From Paulownia fortunei (lineage: Eukaryota > Streptophyta > Magnoliopsida > Lamiales > Paulowniaceae): a stretch of 64,000 nt of DNA. The stretch covers positions 28,694,118 through 28,758,117 of the forward strand of contig CM033106.1 in NCBI GenBank assembly GCA_019321725.1, written 5' to 3'. The notes below the pieces were generated by a model. The model saw nothing but the letters and a program-made list of their open reading frames with translations. It searched no databases and was not told where the DNA came from. The translations under genes were made by a program, and so were the position numbers. Each line of letters opens with the position of its first letter. The stretch's first letter is position 1. Positions 1-12,748 of the stretch are shown piece after piece.

Positions 1-35
1 GAGTTTTCCTTCTTTTTTTTGTTGTTGTTTGTTAG

Positions 36-3000
36 AGTGTTCGACTGTACGATGCGAGCGCCAATGCGCTGAGGGGAGAGTTTATGCACGGAGGTGCCGT
101 GCTTGATTGTTGCTTCCACGACGATTCCTCAGGGTTTAGTGCTTGTGCTGATCACACTGTTAGAAGGTGAATTCCATTTTTCGTTCAAGACTTCACCTTT
201 TCTAAATTTAATTGAAAACAATCATGGTAGTTAGCTGTTAAGTTCAAAAGGATAAGTTCATTTTACTGGAATTGTGCACCATTTTGTATTTCCGGAATGA
301 TTTTCTGGTCTTGACTGACTTCTCCCCGTGCTAATTGTGGGTGATGCAATTATCATATGGGTAGATGGAAACTTTGTGCTTAATTTCATATGTCTGTGAT
401 TAGTCATTATATACTGATCACATTTGTAATTTGGTCATGCTTATGGAAATGGGATTTTTATGCTCCAGGCTTGTGTTCAACTACAACAGGGAGGATATTT
501 TGGGGAGGCATGATGCCCCTGTTCGTTGCATTGAATACTCGTACGCAACTGGTGGTTTTCCATTCCAAATTATTGGCTTGTTACCAATCTCTGTGGACCT
601 CATCTTTAGCAATCTTTATTTGCTAAATAGTGGGGTAGTATAAAATTTTCAAAAGAATTAAGACAATGGTAACATATGTCTGGCATCTGAAGCATTTGTT
701 TTCCTTGATTTATTCGTGCTATACCTGTGGCCTCCCTTTCGGGTTTTGGTTACATTTCTGGTTTTATTATAAGTTGCAGCATATTGTTGAAGTTTTACAT
801 GATTGCCAATAGCACTTGGTGTTACGGTACTCTTGATGACAAAGTAGTAATTTATTCACAATGAGGAATGAGTTATCAGTAGATCATTCAAATACTCAAA
901 TATTTTGTGCAGAAGTCATTTGAGCTATCATTTTCCCCTTTTCAACATTACATAGGCAATACGCTTTGTTCTGACACTTGGCTCCTTTCAATTGAGAATT
1001 TTGTGCTCAGAAATAGCTTCTCTCCCTGGACACTATCAATTTTTTTTTAATATGAATGTTCATATGTGGTATGGTAATCTTGAACATTCTGGTTGCTGCT
1101 GTGGTTATTTAAACTTTTTGCTTATGAGTTGATATATTGCCCTTTTACATCTCATGTTTTGATTTTGCCTCTGTCAACTTGTTGAACGTCAAATCTCGTC
1201 ACTCGGGAAGTTTTGTTAATGAACTATTCATTTCATGCAGTAAACAATTTTGCTTGCAAGATTTTTCAGTGTGAATGTAAATTTACTGGCTGATACATTT
1301 AAGGATTTTCTGTGCATGGGAATCTATCAATATTATCATGTCAGTTTGTAAAAATCTTGTGCACTTGACTATAATATTATTTCTACCACAGCGTGATCCA
1401 GTATAGTTCATTTATTGGGATATTCTCTGTTCTATTCTTCAAATCTGCTTTACATTATTTTAGGCCAAGTTATTACTGGTAGTTGGGACAAAACCTTAAA
1501 GTGTTGGGACCCCAGAGGTGCAAGTGGTCAGGAACGTTCTCTTGTCGGGACATATGCTCAACCTGAGCGTGTTTATTCTATGTCTCTTGTTGGCAATCGT
1601 TTGGTGATTGCAACTGCTGGAAGACATGTAAATGTGTATGATCTCAGAAACATGTCGCAACCTGAACAACGAAGGGAATCTTCTTTGAAGTATCAAACAA
1701 GATGTGTCCGCTGTTATCCTAATGGGACAGGTGCCGCTTTCTCATCTTACTATCTATTTCAGGGGTTGCCTAGTCTAAACTTCCTTTGCTTGCATTTTCC
1801 TGTCTGAATTATTTTATAATAGTTCTTCAACGATACATAGATTGCTATGAGGAACAAAAAAATAGTTTGGTTACAACTAAAAAGGTTCTGTAACTTAAAC
1901 CACCAAATATTCAATATTGGGAATTACCTTTCTTTAAAGTATACTCATTGCTACCATGATTTGCAGGTTATGCTCTTAGTTCTGTGGAAGGTAGGGTTGC
2001 AATGGAATTTTTCGATCTCTCTGAGGCTGGTCAATCAAAAAAGTACGTATTAACTTACACCATGCAGAAGGATGTTGATGTAGTAATTCGTGATCCCTTT
2101 AGAAGATGCTTATACTGAACTAAAATGTTTCCTGATGCAGTAATCTGTGATAAATTAACTTTAGTGTTAACATCTCTCTTAATCTGTCTATTGATGTCTA
2201 CCTTCTAGTTATCTACCGATATTTTTGGATTTGCATGTCAAAACTGTTACTGAATGAAGGAAAATTGACCAACATCTGCTTCGATTTTTCCTGCAACACA
2301 ATTCTGACACATATTTGTTTGATGATATTTTGTCTTGATAGCTTTTTTGCCTGGGTATGATGGATTTTTATTTCACAAATAACAACCACAGTGAAGGAGA
2401 TATGCACTAGTGCTGCAATTTATTTTCAATTACAGTTTTTTAAAAAAATAAAAAAGGGTTTACTTGTTGAAGTTAGCCATTTACCCCTGATCATGGTCTT
2501 ATATGCAGGTATGCATTTAAATGTCATCGGAAATCAGAAGCAGGAAGGGATATTGTCTACCCTGTGAATGCCATTGCATTTCACCCTATGTAAGTTGTGC
2601 TATAGTTTTTGATCTTTTTTTCCTAGAACTCTAGATCTGACTTTTCAAAGAAGTAACAATTCCTAGGTGTAATAGATTGTAACTTTCATATTAAAAAGTA
2701 ATATATTGGACCACATTTCTCCATGGAACAATGCTGGAAGAAGGAGAACCCCTTTTGTATGAGATTTAAGTTTGAGATTCTCCTGGCTTGCAAAGATGAT
2801 AGAAAACAGAACAGCAAATAGTACAATGAATACATAATTAGGAAAATGATCCAGACAGAAGAATCGAGAAATCCATTATCCACTGTAGTCTTGTTGGGAG
2901 TTGGTCATGCATAAGCTAGTTTTGAAGCATTATCAGATCAGCATGCAATGGACAATCCTTCTGAAGTGGTTGGATCTTCGAGTTCTGGAGATCACCTCCC

Positions 3001-3446
3001 CTGAGAAAAAGAGTTTGGCTTAATTGGTTTGATCACATCAATTGAGAATATGAAATTATTGGCAACTGTAGGATTATTCTTCTTCTGCTAAAGATGGGAT
3101 CGTTCTCTCTTTAATGTTGTTTCTTGAAAATTCTGCATGTAGCTATGGTACTTTCGCTACTGGAGGTTGTGATGGTTATGTTAATGTGTGGGATGGGAAC
3201 AATAAGAAGCGGTTGTATCAGGTAAAGTATACTTGGAATTGGTTTTAATTTCCTACATCTTGTTTGAAATATTCGTGTTATTCTGAGTTTGTTTCTCTGT
3301 TGTGCTGCAACTTGGTGAAGTACGCTAAGTACCCAACAAGTATTGCAGCTTTGTCATTTAGCAGAGACGGCAGACTGTTGGCTGTTGCATCTAGTTATAC
3401 ATATGAAGAGGGAGATAAACCGTAAGAATGAGATGATGTTTCAACC

Positions 3447-3486
<40 letters not shown>

Positions 3487-3624
3487 GCGCGCGCGCGCAA
3501 ACATAACCATATCATTAACTTCTGTTGTTTCTGCAGCCATGAGCCAGACGCCATATTTGTCCGCAGCGTGAATGAAGTAGAAGTCAAGCCAAAGCCAAAA
3601 GTGCTACCAAATCCTGCTACATGA
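36..3624 (+). CDS. BUB3: Mitotic checkpoint protein BUB3 (WD40), 5' partial
   Basis: WD40 beta-propeller protein of the spindle assembly checkpoint, which binds BUB1/BUBR1-type partners at unattached kinetochores. Readable coding exons are 36-166, 469-551, 1464-1730, 1967-2042, 2509-2589, 3143-3221, 3321-3421 and 3537-3624. Each junction is GT-AG and keeps the frame, giving 301 residues to the TGA stop. The first acceptor (TTAG at 32-35) shows that an upstream exon of roughly 40 codons lies outside the window. WD40 signatures include [14 protein letters not shown] and [14 protein letters not shown]. The segment [20 protein letters not shown] and the C-terminal [13 protein letters not shown] tail are typical of plant BUB3.1/BUB3.2. 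No frameshift or premature stop is seen. The gene is convergent with CLPR1. I cannot tell from this window which BUB3 paralogue it is. Confidence 0.95.
3448..3498. repeat. Compound microsatellite (TC)n(CA)n(CG)n in last BUB3 intron
   Basis: About 50 bp of pure dinucleotide repeats switching from TC to CA to CG, inside the 115-bp last intron of BUB3 and ending about 38 bp before the 3' splice site. The alternating purine-pyrimidine CA/CG part could in principle adopt Z-DNA. Likely length-polymorphic. Confidence 0.9.
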
Positions 3625-5114
3625 AAGAATGCGTCAAGACTAAACTAGCTTTGTAGTATTTGGAACATGTTTTTGTGACATTGTAATTGCGAACTGCAGA
3701 TTTATAGTTATTATAATCATTTTCTCGTTGATTACTCCGATTGTTGATACTTGAGAAAATCTAAAGCTGTCTTGGATACAAATTAACAAATGATTTAGAG
3801 GTTATCAAGCAATTACGGAATGGAAAATTTTCTCTCTGGTAGCTATTTAAAGTTGCAGGCACCATTAGGTGCAAGGCTAGGCAACTCACAACGTACACAC
3901 CCTTTTGGATTATGGATTTAAAACAATTCCAAAATTCAGGGCTCCCATTTCTTTCTTGTTCAGGTGAGCAAGATCTCGAGGTCTTTCTGGCAACCTTGAC
4001 AATATTTTGTTGATGAAACTGGGATAGTAATTGGGGCCTATTTTATGAATCAGACAATTACAGCCCTACATGCACCTTGATATTTCTTCCATAACATATG
4101 CCAGAAAGAACACAATTGTGCAATATAAACCACTTTCTGATAATATTCTTGAATACAGAGTTATCTAAGTGTTATTGGTCGTTCATCAAATTTCACACAG
4201 CAGATGGGTTCTGGAGTAATGAATTTTCAATTCAGTGAATCGCAAATTTTGATGCTGTCTTGCTTGTATGACAAATTAAGATGGTGGCTACCTCCAATCT
4301 AGTGACAACAATCTTGCTTATTTAAGTGAATAAAGAATCCTAGATCCAGTCAGCAACTTGTGGTCGCTTTCTGTGTAGTATAAACTGAAGAAGGATCTGA
4401 ATGCGTTTTCTTACACTGTTCCCTCTAAAATTCAGTAATCTAGACATCACAGACTTCTCCTATGTCCATTAACTAGCCCTTTTACTCTTTTCAAGGGTTC
4501 ATAATCTATGGTTCAGTGTACAAATTAAGCTTCACTATCTGTGCTGTTTCAGAAGGTAGACACTCTTATGCTACCTGAACAGTGAGAGGCCTCCAAACAA
4601 GGGAAACCATGGGAATTCTGCTTGCCATGCGCAAAATCTTATTCATGATTGTTGGAATCTCAGTTTAAGCATAGAAAACTAGTCACACGAGTCAAAATAC
4701 TAACAGAAAAAAATTGAAAGAAATTTCCAGCAGAGCGTCAGCTTGAAAGTTCTCAACAATTTGGTAATCTATTTTTACTACCTTGGTCAGTGCCTTGAGA
4801 TTGAAATCTATTTTACCTTAATTGAGTATTTGACTGAAGTTATAGCATTCTATATTTCAAATATTCTTTCGTTCCATTACAGGATAAAGATGGGTGGTAA
4901 AGCACTATTTGTTCTACTTAAACCATGTACAGAGTATTTTTAAGTGCTGATTCAGTTTGGCACCATCTGACCGAAAGGTGGAAGAGTTTTTGCATTCAAC
5001 AACTACAGACGAAATATCCAAATTACACCAGCAACTCTAGCGTGATGATCATGGTACAATACAGACCATTACAATCTTCTCTCTGGACATCTGAGGCTTT
5101 TTTAGGCTTTCTGG
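3625..5114. other. Convergent intergenic region BUB3/CLPR1
   Basis: About 1.5 kb between two stop codons facing each other. It must hold both 3' UTRs. I see no further gene, RNA gene or clear mobile element. Short open frames here lack family resemblance and codon bias. Confidence 0.6.
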
Positions 5115-8100
5115 TTACCTAAACCCTGAGGGAGCTGCCTGTGGACCGACTCCAGCTCCTCTTCTCATTGCTTTCGATTGTGCAAGCAATTCTTCATAGT
5201 TCTGATGAGGGAGATTGAAGTTAGAATATTAGAGAGGTATGCTATCTGACAAATCATAAATGTACAAGTTGTAAAAAAAAAATACCCGTTTCTCAAATGC
5301 AGCATCACTGGATTTGATGATCTTGTCAGCAATGCCATAGTCGATGGCCTCCTGTGCTTGGAAATACTTCGGACGTTGGATGTCCTTCTCAAGATCCTCC
5401 TTTGGCTTTCCAATCCCTTTGGCCAAAAGCTCGAGGTAGTATTCTGTGTTTGCATCTAGTTCTTTGGCCTGAGGCAACATAAAAGATTTAAACCTGTTAT
5501 ACAGACCATGAAAATACCCATAATTATATGCACACACAACTGAAACAAGCAGCGAGAGAGTGTGCGCGCACACACAGAGACCTTAATCCACATATCTATG
5601 ACAGCTCCACTTGATCTGTTGACTTTTGGAAGGTACAACTTTGCTGCAGCATACAAACAAACCTATAAAGGCCATAATAAGAAGAAAAAACACACAAAAC
5701 TTCCCATATTTTGGAATCTATGGCATAACTCAGCCAGTCTATTCTGCATGTAAAATGCAGAAACAGTCTCACAATTGATTACTCTTTACAGCTCTCTTTT
5801 TCTTTTTTGGGTAAATAGATTGCTCTTTGTATCTTGTGACAGTAACCTAAAACATTTCACATTACACAAAACATATGGTTCTTCTTCACCATCAGTAAGC
5901 TACTATTATTGTGACACCTTCAGCAAGGTTCAAGAAGCAACGCCAAAGAACAAGAAGCCCGAATGAAAAATTCATATATATAAGAAAAATTCATCCCAAA
6001 GTATCCAGCATCACAAAGCACTTCCTTTCCAGGCCTGAGTTTGTTGCTACGTCTAGGAGTAGGAGAGAGTCCTGTGCTTAACCCTCATTGATGCCCCCTC
6101 CCCAACCAAAAAATGTATGAAAAATCTTATAAGTTTGAATAGAAAATGCTAGAAAGAAAAGTAATTAAGAGGATCTCGCCTGAGAACAAAGAAAACCAGA
6201 TGCTATATTAGTTCAAGTATCAACTGAAGTAAGTCTATTTACGTGAAGGGCCTATACAACGCTAATTCTTTCAAATGAAAGTTTTTTTCTCTTTAAAGCA
6301 GAAGTTCAAATCATGTAATGTTCTATGAACGAATATACTTGGAGGCATTTCAGATGGGAACCTTCTAACAGAAGCCAAGTTACAATAACTCCTCCATACT
6401 GCCTCATCAAATAAAGTATAGGTTGCACCCTTCATGACTTTCTATGCAATCTGCTGGGATATTATCAAAGAGATAGAAAGATCTCAAAGTAAAATTATTT
6501 GATTTTAATACCTAAACCGCCAAGTCAAAAAAAGATAGGTTTATTTAACCAAGCAGAAAAAGCTTCTTTTTGGTGCCAAATACAAAAGCTTGTGTGGATC
6601 CATTTATTAACACCATGCGTGTAAGCTGCAAACAATTTTATCATGAATTGCATTTCAAATATTTGAATAGAAAGCTTGCTATTCCACAAGATTTAGGTCT
6701 TACTGGATGAGTTTGGCTGTAATGCACGATAACCTTTTGCTCCAAGAGACAGAAGCATTGCTGCTTGACCATATGCCATGCCACAGTTTACAGTATAGAC
6801 ATCCGATTTGCAGTACTATAGACAGATCAGAAAAAAGAGTTGGACTTAACGATTAAATGGCTGAAACAAACAAAAATAATCAAAGATGGCATAAATGATA
6901 AGTTATAGGTTAAGAACATCTAAACTGTAAAGAACAATAGATCTTTCTGAACTTTATTTGCTTCTCATTTTCCATGAAGTCATAGTTTAAATGATAAGTC
7001 AAATATCACATAATTAGGTGCTTACAGCCATGGTGTCAGCTATTGCATATGCCTCAGTTTCAGATCCAACAGTCTCCATCTTCTCATTCTAGGCAAAAAT
7101 AAAGAGCCAACAAAAAACAGAGATTGGTTCATCAAAGTTAATGACAACAATAATCAGGCCAAACTTGTATGCTGATTCCAACAAAATGCAAGCGAGTAAA
7201 AGAGATATATATGACAAAGTGTGAGCAAAAGAAAATGAGGTATGAGAGGTTTAGCAAAATAAAAGATAGATAGTAAGAAAAAGATAAAATTATTAACAGA
7301 AAATGAGAACTACAGTATATTTGATGATCACCTGGGTGCCAGATGAATTGATGTATAGATATATTGGCTTCGTTGGGCTGTCGTAGTCTAACCACATAAA
7401 TTGAGCAACAAGAAGTTCTGTCACTGCAGGCACAATCTGTAACAAGTGGCAGAATAAAACAAGGTGAATGAAAAAAGAGAAAAAAATTAAAAAGATAGGA
7501 CATTTATATAATAATTAGCTTTCAATGCAAGACAGAGAGAAAGATGTAGTACCGGCATGCCCAGATAGACAATTCGAGCATCTAAAAGTAAAGACGGCAA
7601 ATCAGGAGGAGCAGTTCTGGGCCTTCCATATCCTCTAGCTCCTCCACGGTACATGCTGACGCTCATGCTGTACTTTGAGGGCCCTCTTTCATTCATGCCC
7701 GATAGACTCCACATTCCACCACTACTCAAGTAATTGCAAGCTGATGAAATGCTATCCTGAAGAAAACATTAATTAAAGATCCTTCAGAAAAAGATTCTCC
7801 AGTGGAAAGAATTAAAGTTCTCTTAATGCAAATAAAGCTCCGAGAAATAATTAATTGACTTTTTTTCCAATCGACAATTATCCTCTTGATCTTAACTGAA
7901 GTAGCCCAATGAAAAGGAAGATATCAAAAAGCAACAAAAAATGAATTTTCATACAACATCTTAAGCAAATTGCAGAGAGATAAAGCTGGGAAATGATGGA
8001 ACGTGTGAAAAAGGTGTAGACCTCTGTTACTTTTTCTGCCTGTCGGCGTACGGGGTTATCTTCTGTCATAAACATATCCATCTGTGAAGGTGTAAGGCCA

Positions 8101-9520
8101 TAAAGATACTGAGGTGTATTTTTGAAATTGTCCATCACTACAAAAGAGATGGTAGATTAGTTGCAAACTAAATAACCCATGAGATATAATATGAAAGACA
8201 AATGGAAACAAGATGAACCTATTTGCATATATATAAACTGTTTACTTGAAGAACCACCCCCTCCCTTGGGACAACCCAATCCACCCTCTGCCAAAACACT
8301 ACAAAGACACCACAAAATTGTGAGGCGAAAAAACCCAATCTCAAGTTGATACTTGAAATCATTGAGCATTTCAATGTCCCATTATTAAGAGTTAGCAATA
8401 ACCTCAAATCCTTCAAATTCCAAATTAAAACTGCTGAGTCTTGTATTCAATTGACAGCTTCTGCTTTGCCAGTGTCCACGATTTACATGAGGATGGAACA
8501 CTCTGTATTATCAGCTCAAGATTTGTTATCTACGGAATTTCCATCAAGAAAGGTAGAAAAGATTTGCATTCCTGTGGAAAATCAGACTCATAATCCATCT
8601 AAACTTCCAGTAAATGTATCCATCTCAAACGGCATATGTCGCTACTGATCTCATCAACACCACCACCATCTATGTTCCTTAGAAAACCTCAACAAACTAA
8701 CCTCCTCTTACATAACCTCTTACAGCTACCAAGTTAGCATATTGACATCTTTTTCCAGCTCACATCAATCAGCAGATAGGAATTTGTTTAAATCATGTTC
8801 CATTGCTCTTGGGAAAAGATTCTAATTAGCTGAACTCATAGTCGTGGAAAAATTAGCCAAACGCTTACCATCAACAGATACAAGGGTATTTGGGCCTAAT
8901 TAATTCCAAGATAATACAGACCAAATACAAAAGCACTTATTATATTAACATAATTTTTTGATATTGAAACAAATTTCCACATCATCTTTCAGATATATTC
9001 CTTGTTAATGTTCACTTTATTCATCTTTCTAACAAAATTAAATTATCTTTCCTAATTGCACGAAGCATTTTCACATAATTAGTGATCTTTTGTAAGTTAA
9101 TCAAATCTTTAAAAAGCGACAAATACACATACACGTAAACATATAATTATGCACAAGTGGGCACACTCCAAAAATCAAAAACCCACAATTTTGGAAGTCA
9201 TAAATATATTCCCAAAAATCCCAAGAAGAAAAACAAGTTGACCCCAAATGAAAATTATGTCAAAAATGGGTGAGGGAGCAATAACACTTACGTCCATCTT
9301 TGAGATTTTCTTCTCGAAATTGTTTGGGTATGTGGTCAAGAGATTTCCGAGCTACTGGAGACTTGAACCCGCATCTTCGAACAGCGCCTTTTCTGGGCTT
9401 AGCTATGAATACGAGCTTTTGATTGTGTAGAAAAGCAGAAGCAGCAGAATTGCAGCTCAGCTCACGATTCTCAGTGGCTGTAGAAGAGAGAGGGGAGAGT
9501 AACAGAGAAGATGAAGCCAT
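5115..9520 (-). CDS. CLPR1: Plastid Clp protease non-catalytic subunit ClpR1
   Basis: ClpP-like but proteolytically inactive subunit of the chloroplast stromal Clp protease core, which contains ClpP1 and ClpR1-R4. Nine exons in transcription order: 9520-9292, 8137-8022, 7756-7553, 7436-7332, 7088-7026, 6815-6704, 5643-5582, 5468-5286 and 5201-5115, all GT-AG and in frame, giving 386 aa. That is about the length of Arabidopsis CLPR1. The start chosen is MASSSLLL (ATG at 9518-9520), which begins a Ser/Ala-rich plastid transit peptide; an in-frame upstream extension to 9589 starts with a less suitable hydrophobic stretch. CLPR1 hallmarks are DHIPKQFREENLKDG, YGLTPSQMDMFMTEDNPVRR, a Met/Gly-rich insert (GGMWSLSGMNERG) and PPDLPSLLLDARIVYLGMP. 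The catalytic Ser position is Gly (about 255, GMAYGQAA) and the catalytic His position is Tyr (about 280, KLYLP), as expected for ClpR. Confidence 0.95.
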
Positions 9521-10893
9521 GGGAAGTTCAAAATAAAGCCAAAAAATCAAGAAAAATGTTTTCTTGACGTGAAGTAATAGTAATACCAATTGGTAAGAGA
9601 AGGCTGAGGCTGAGCTTTATCAAGGATTTTTGTTCATTAATGAGCTTTCATTATTTCCATTTCAGTTGGGCTGAAGTTAGATTCTTAGCCCTGCTTCTTA
9701 AGAGTGGGCCGGGCTTGGCGGGGAATCATATGGTTGTCAAGTCGCCATCGATTCGGTGCTAAAGCTGAATTTTGGTCAAGTTTTTATAAAATTTAATTCT
9801 ATATGATTTTATTTTACTCTTAAATTTACTAAAATCATTTTTTATAAATTGATTTTGGAAAAACTGATTTTATGGTTGTCCAAAAACTCAATGTTCTAGC
9901 TTTTGCAAAATGCTGATTATTTTATTTGGATAATCTAAATTTGTTTTTTTCTATATTATCAAATCCTTTACTAATCACGGTGTGCTAGATTGATTTTAAG
10001 GTTTACAAAACAAAATAAATGTCCAGAATATCATTTTGAACTCTCAAGGGCCATACAGCCTCTTAGGTTTCGACACTTGGGATAAGGATCATTCCAATTT
10101 TCCAAAATAATAATAATAACAGATTTTATGAAAACATATATGGCCTAGGGTCAGGCTGGACTAGTTCATGGACTTTTGTATTTCTTTTTCTCCCAAAAAA
10201 TTAGTAGATTTTCGCTGCAAAAAAAAAAAAGAAAAAAAGAAAGAAAACTATATGAAATTGTCGCAGAAGACAATAATTCATTTGGGCATTTAAATTAATC
10301 ACTATTGTTTTGTGCCTGTTGCACTCTTTTTTGTTAGATAATAGATAGGAGGGGTTGGAGGGGACTCGAACGAAGCCAAAAAAATGAAAATTAAAAAAAT
10401 AATATTTATTCTCTCTCAAAAATAATATATGAAAGAAGTATTTTTTTACTTTTTAAAGAGATAAAATTTTAAAATTTAATAATCTTATATATTTAAAAAA
10501 ATTTATAGAGTTGAGGTTGGCTGGCTGCCACCAGCCACCTCTAACTCCTTCCCTACATCGAAAATTCATTGCGAAATATATTATTTTCACTCAAAATTAC
10601 ATTACAATCATTTATTACTCTGTGGAGGTCGTTTTTGTTAATGAAAGTAAATAAGACTGGATTTTGAATTACATATCTTTTAAATGTGTATATGAATTAC
10701 AAAATATGTTAATGTACGTAAAATATATAAGACGGGCTGAACAGGCTGGGCCAACGGATAAGCCCATGGACAAATCTTAACTTTCAAGAGCACATGTAAG
10801 ACAAACAATCCAAATTTAAGGGACCACAAATAATCAAATTGGACATAATCTTACGTTAATAGCTTGCTAAATACTAATTAATTTCTTTTGGCA
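9521..10893. other. CLPR1 upstream region and AT-rich intergenic DNA
   Basis: Holds the CLPR1 promoter and leader (reading leftwards), then AT-rich DNA with scattered poly-A/T runs. No convincing gene, RNA gene or complete mobile element was recognised. I could not place a TATA box for CLPR1 with confidence. Confidence 0.5.
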
Positions 10894-12240
10894 ATGCCTA
10901 ACTGCATATTAGAGCAACGTCACGATGTTAAATTACGTGTTCACAAGGGTCATTTGTTAGGACAAGTTAAGTCGTAATCGAACAATTATTGAAAAATTAA
11001 TCCCTAAATTTTGAAGTCATGACTTCATTCTAAAATTTGTGTAGCTCACTAATTGGATGCATGCCCTGCTCTGTCTTGTTACAGAAATTTGAAATTAATT
11101 TACTAATTGATAAAGGAGATTGGACCGCATCAAACAATTATATAGAAAACATAGATGATTAAATAACTAAGCAATAGGATTTTTTTTCCAAATCTTACAT
11201 GGATTAGCTTAGAATTTTCATTCATAAACATTTAGGTTTTTTAGAAGTATTAACCGAGTTTATGTGTCCGAGACAGATCTGATCCATAATTCATACTCAA
11301 TAAGCAGACCTACAGGATCAACCTATATATTTTATCATGAAAGTAATTAAGCCATTTTCCTTATAACTCAACTCAAGTATTAGTTCTGATTTACAGCACA
11401 TCATAAGATTTGATTTGGTATGGATCCAAATCTCCAGATGTCAGCTTCTCGCAAGTTTTCAATTCTTAGGTTGATTTCTACCTGCGACACACACAAGTTG
11501 TTAGGGCATTAGGGTTGTCACAACGAAAATCATTCGACACTCAAGTTATAGTTAGATCAAATTAAATAATCTTGAAGTAAAGAATCGAAAGTTGTATAAA
11601 ATTAAATACATTGCATACATTTTAGTAATGAAAACTGAGCGTATTTATAGTGTTGATGTGAGGGTTTTCATAGATTTAAACTTTATGGCCTTAGTGGACT
11701 TAATTTAAACATTATATCTCAATCTTGTATACTGATGTGAATCTCATAAATTTGGCCTACCGACTCTTGTCTTTATTCCGATTCATAATATGAATAGACC
11801 TCTTGAACTTAATTTATTGGGTCTATTTTGGTCAATGTCTCGACAAGATTGTACGAGGAAAATTTATAAAACAATGTTCTTGAATGAAAATTTTGAGATC
11901 TTGGTGAAGTAATCAAGGATCAAACTTATAGTTGAAATTAAGTGCTCTAAAATATTGAACATTTTGGGATTTAACTTTTTCTTTGAATATCCATAATATT
12001 ATCTACAACGCCTTAATTAAATTTGACTCAAGTGGCTAATCTTTTTTCTTGTAGACAAAGTCAGTAATCTGCCACCTGGCATCGCCGGTTAACCGGGAGA
12101 ATCCAGTCCAGACTGTACAGTTTCGTGTGGATTCCTCTCGTCTTCTCCGCCTTGTACTTGTCTCCAATATTCAGGAAACGCCCAAAATCAGTTGCAACCG
12201 ACACGTGTTAGGATTTTTCCTTTGAAGGATCAAAAAATAT
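10894..12240. repeat. Segmental duplication, copy 1 (non-coding)
   Basis: Resembles 12749-14400 in the same orientation. The left end matches in the block around 10894-10965 (GCCTAACT, later TTACGTGT, then TCATTTGTTAGGACAA) against 12749-12812. The right end matches around 12155-12238, with ACTTGTC, CACGTGT and CCTTTGAAG in order. The middle is too diverged or rearranged to align by eye. A DRE-like ACCGAC directly abuts a CACGTG G-box at 12197-12207. No gene is recognisable; 11450-11950 looks like an old repeat remnant. Confidence 0.5.
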
Positions 12241-12748
12241 CATTTTTTTTTCTCTTTTTTTAAAAGCAATAATTCTCATCATTGATCAATATTTCACAAT
12301 CGATAATCCATTCAACATAATCAATATATTATAATAAATAACAAGATAATAATCCAGCTAACAAATAATTTATTGATTGAAATTTATTTAATATATTATT
12401 GATAACAAACAAATTATAATAAATAATAAAATAACAAACTCACATAAATGAGATAATTCTTCACATAATTATGTTATTTTATTTAGTAAGAACATATAAA
12501 ATCAATATCACCACACCATAAAAATGGTCTAGTGCATTACATATATCTAGTTTGTAAGTATTTATACCAATTGAGAATTATTGTAAAGTCAAAGTTATGC
12601 TGTGGAGTAGATGACCTCCACCACATATATGCATCTAGCTTTTGGATCCTGAGCTACTTGGATGTCATTACAAGAAATCATCTTTACTTTAATGGCCAAC
12701 GGTTTCCCAAATAATAACCTCTTCTTTTTTTCTTTTTTTTTTTTTTTA

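Noticed and set aside
11450..11950. Possible solo LTR with a TATTTATAG promoter-like motif
   Set aside because: No TG...CA ends, primer-binding site or target-site duplication could be recognised.
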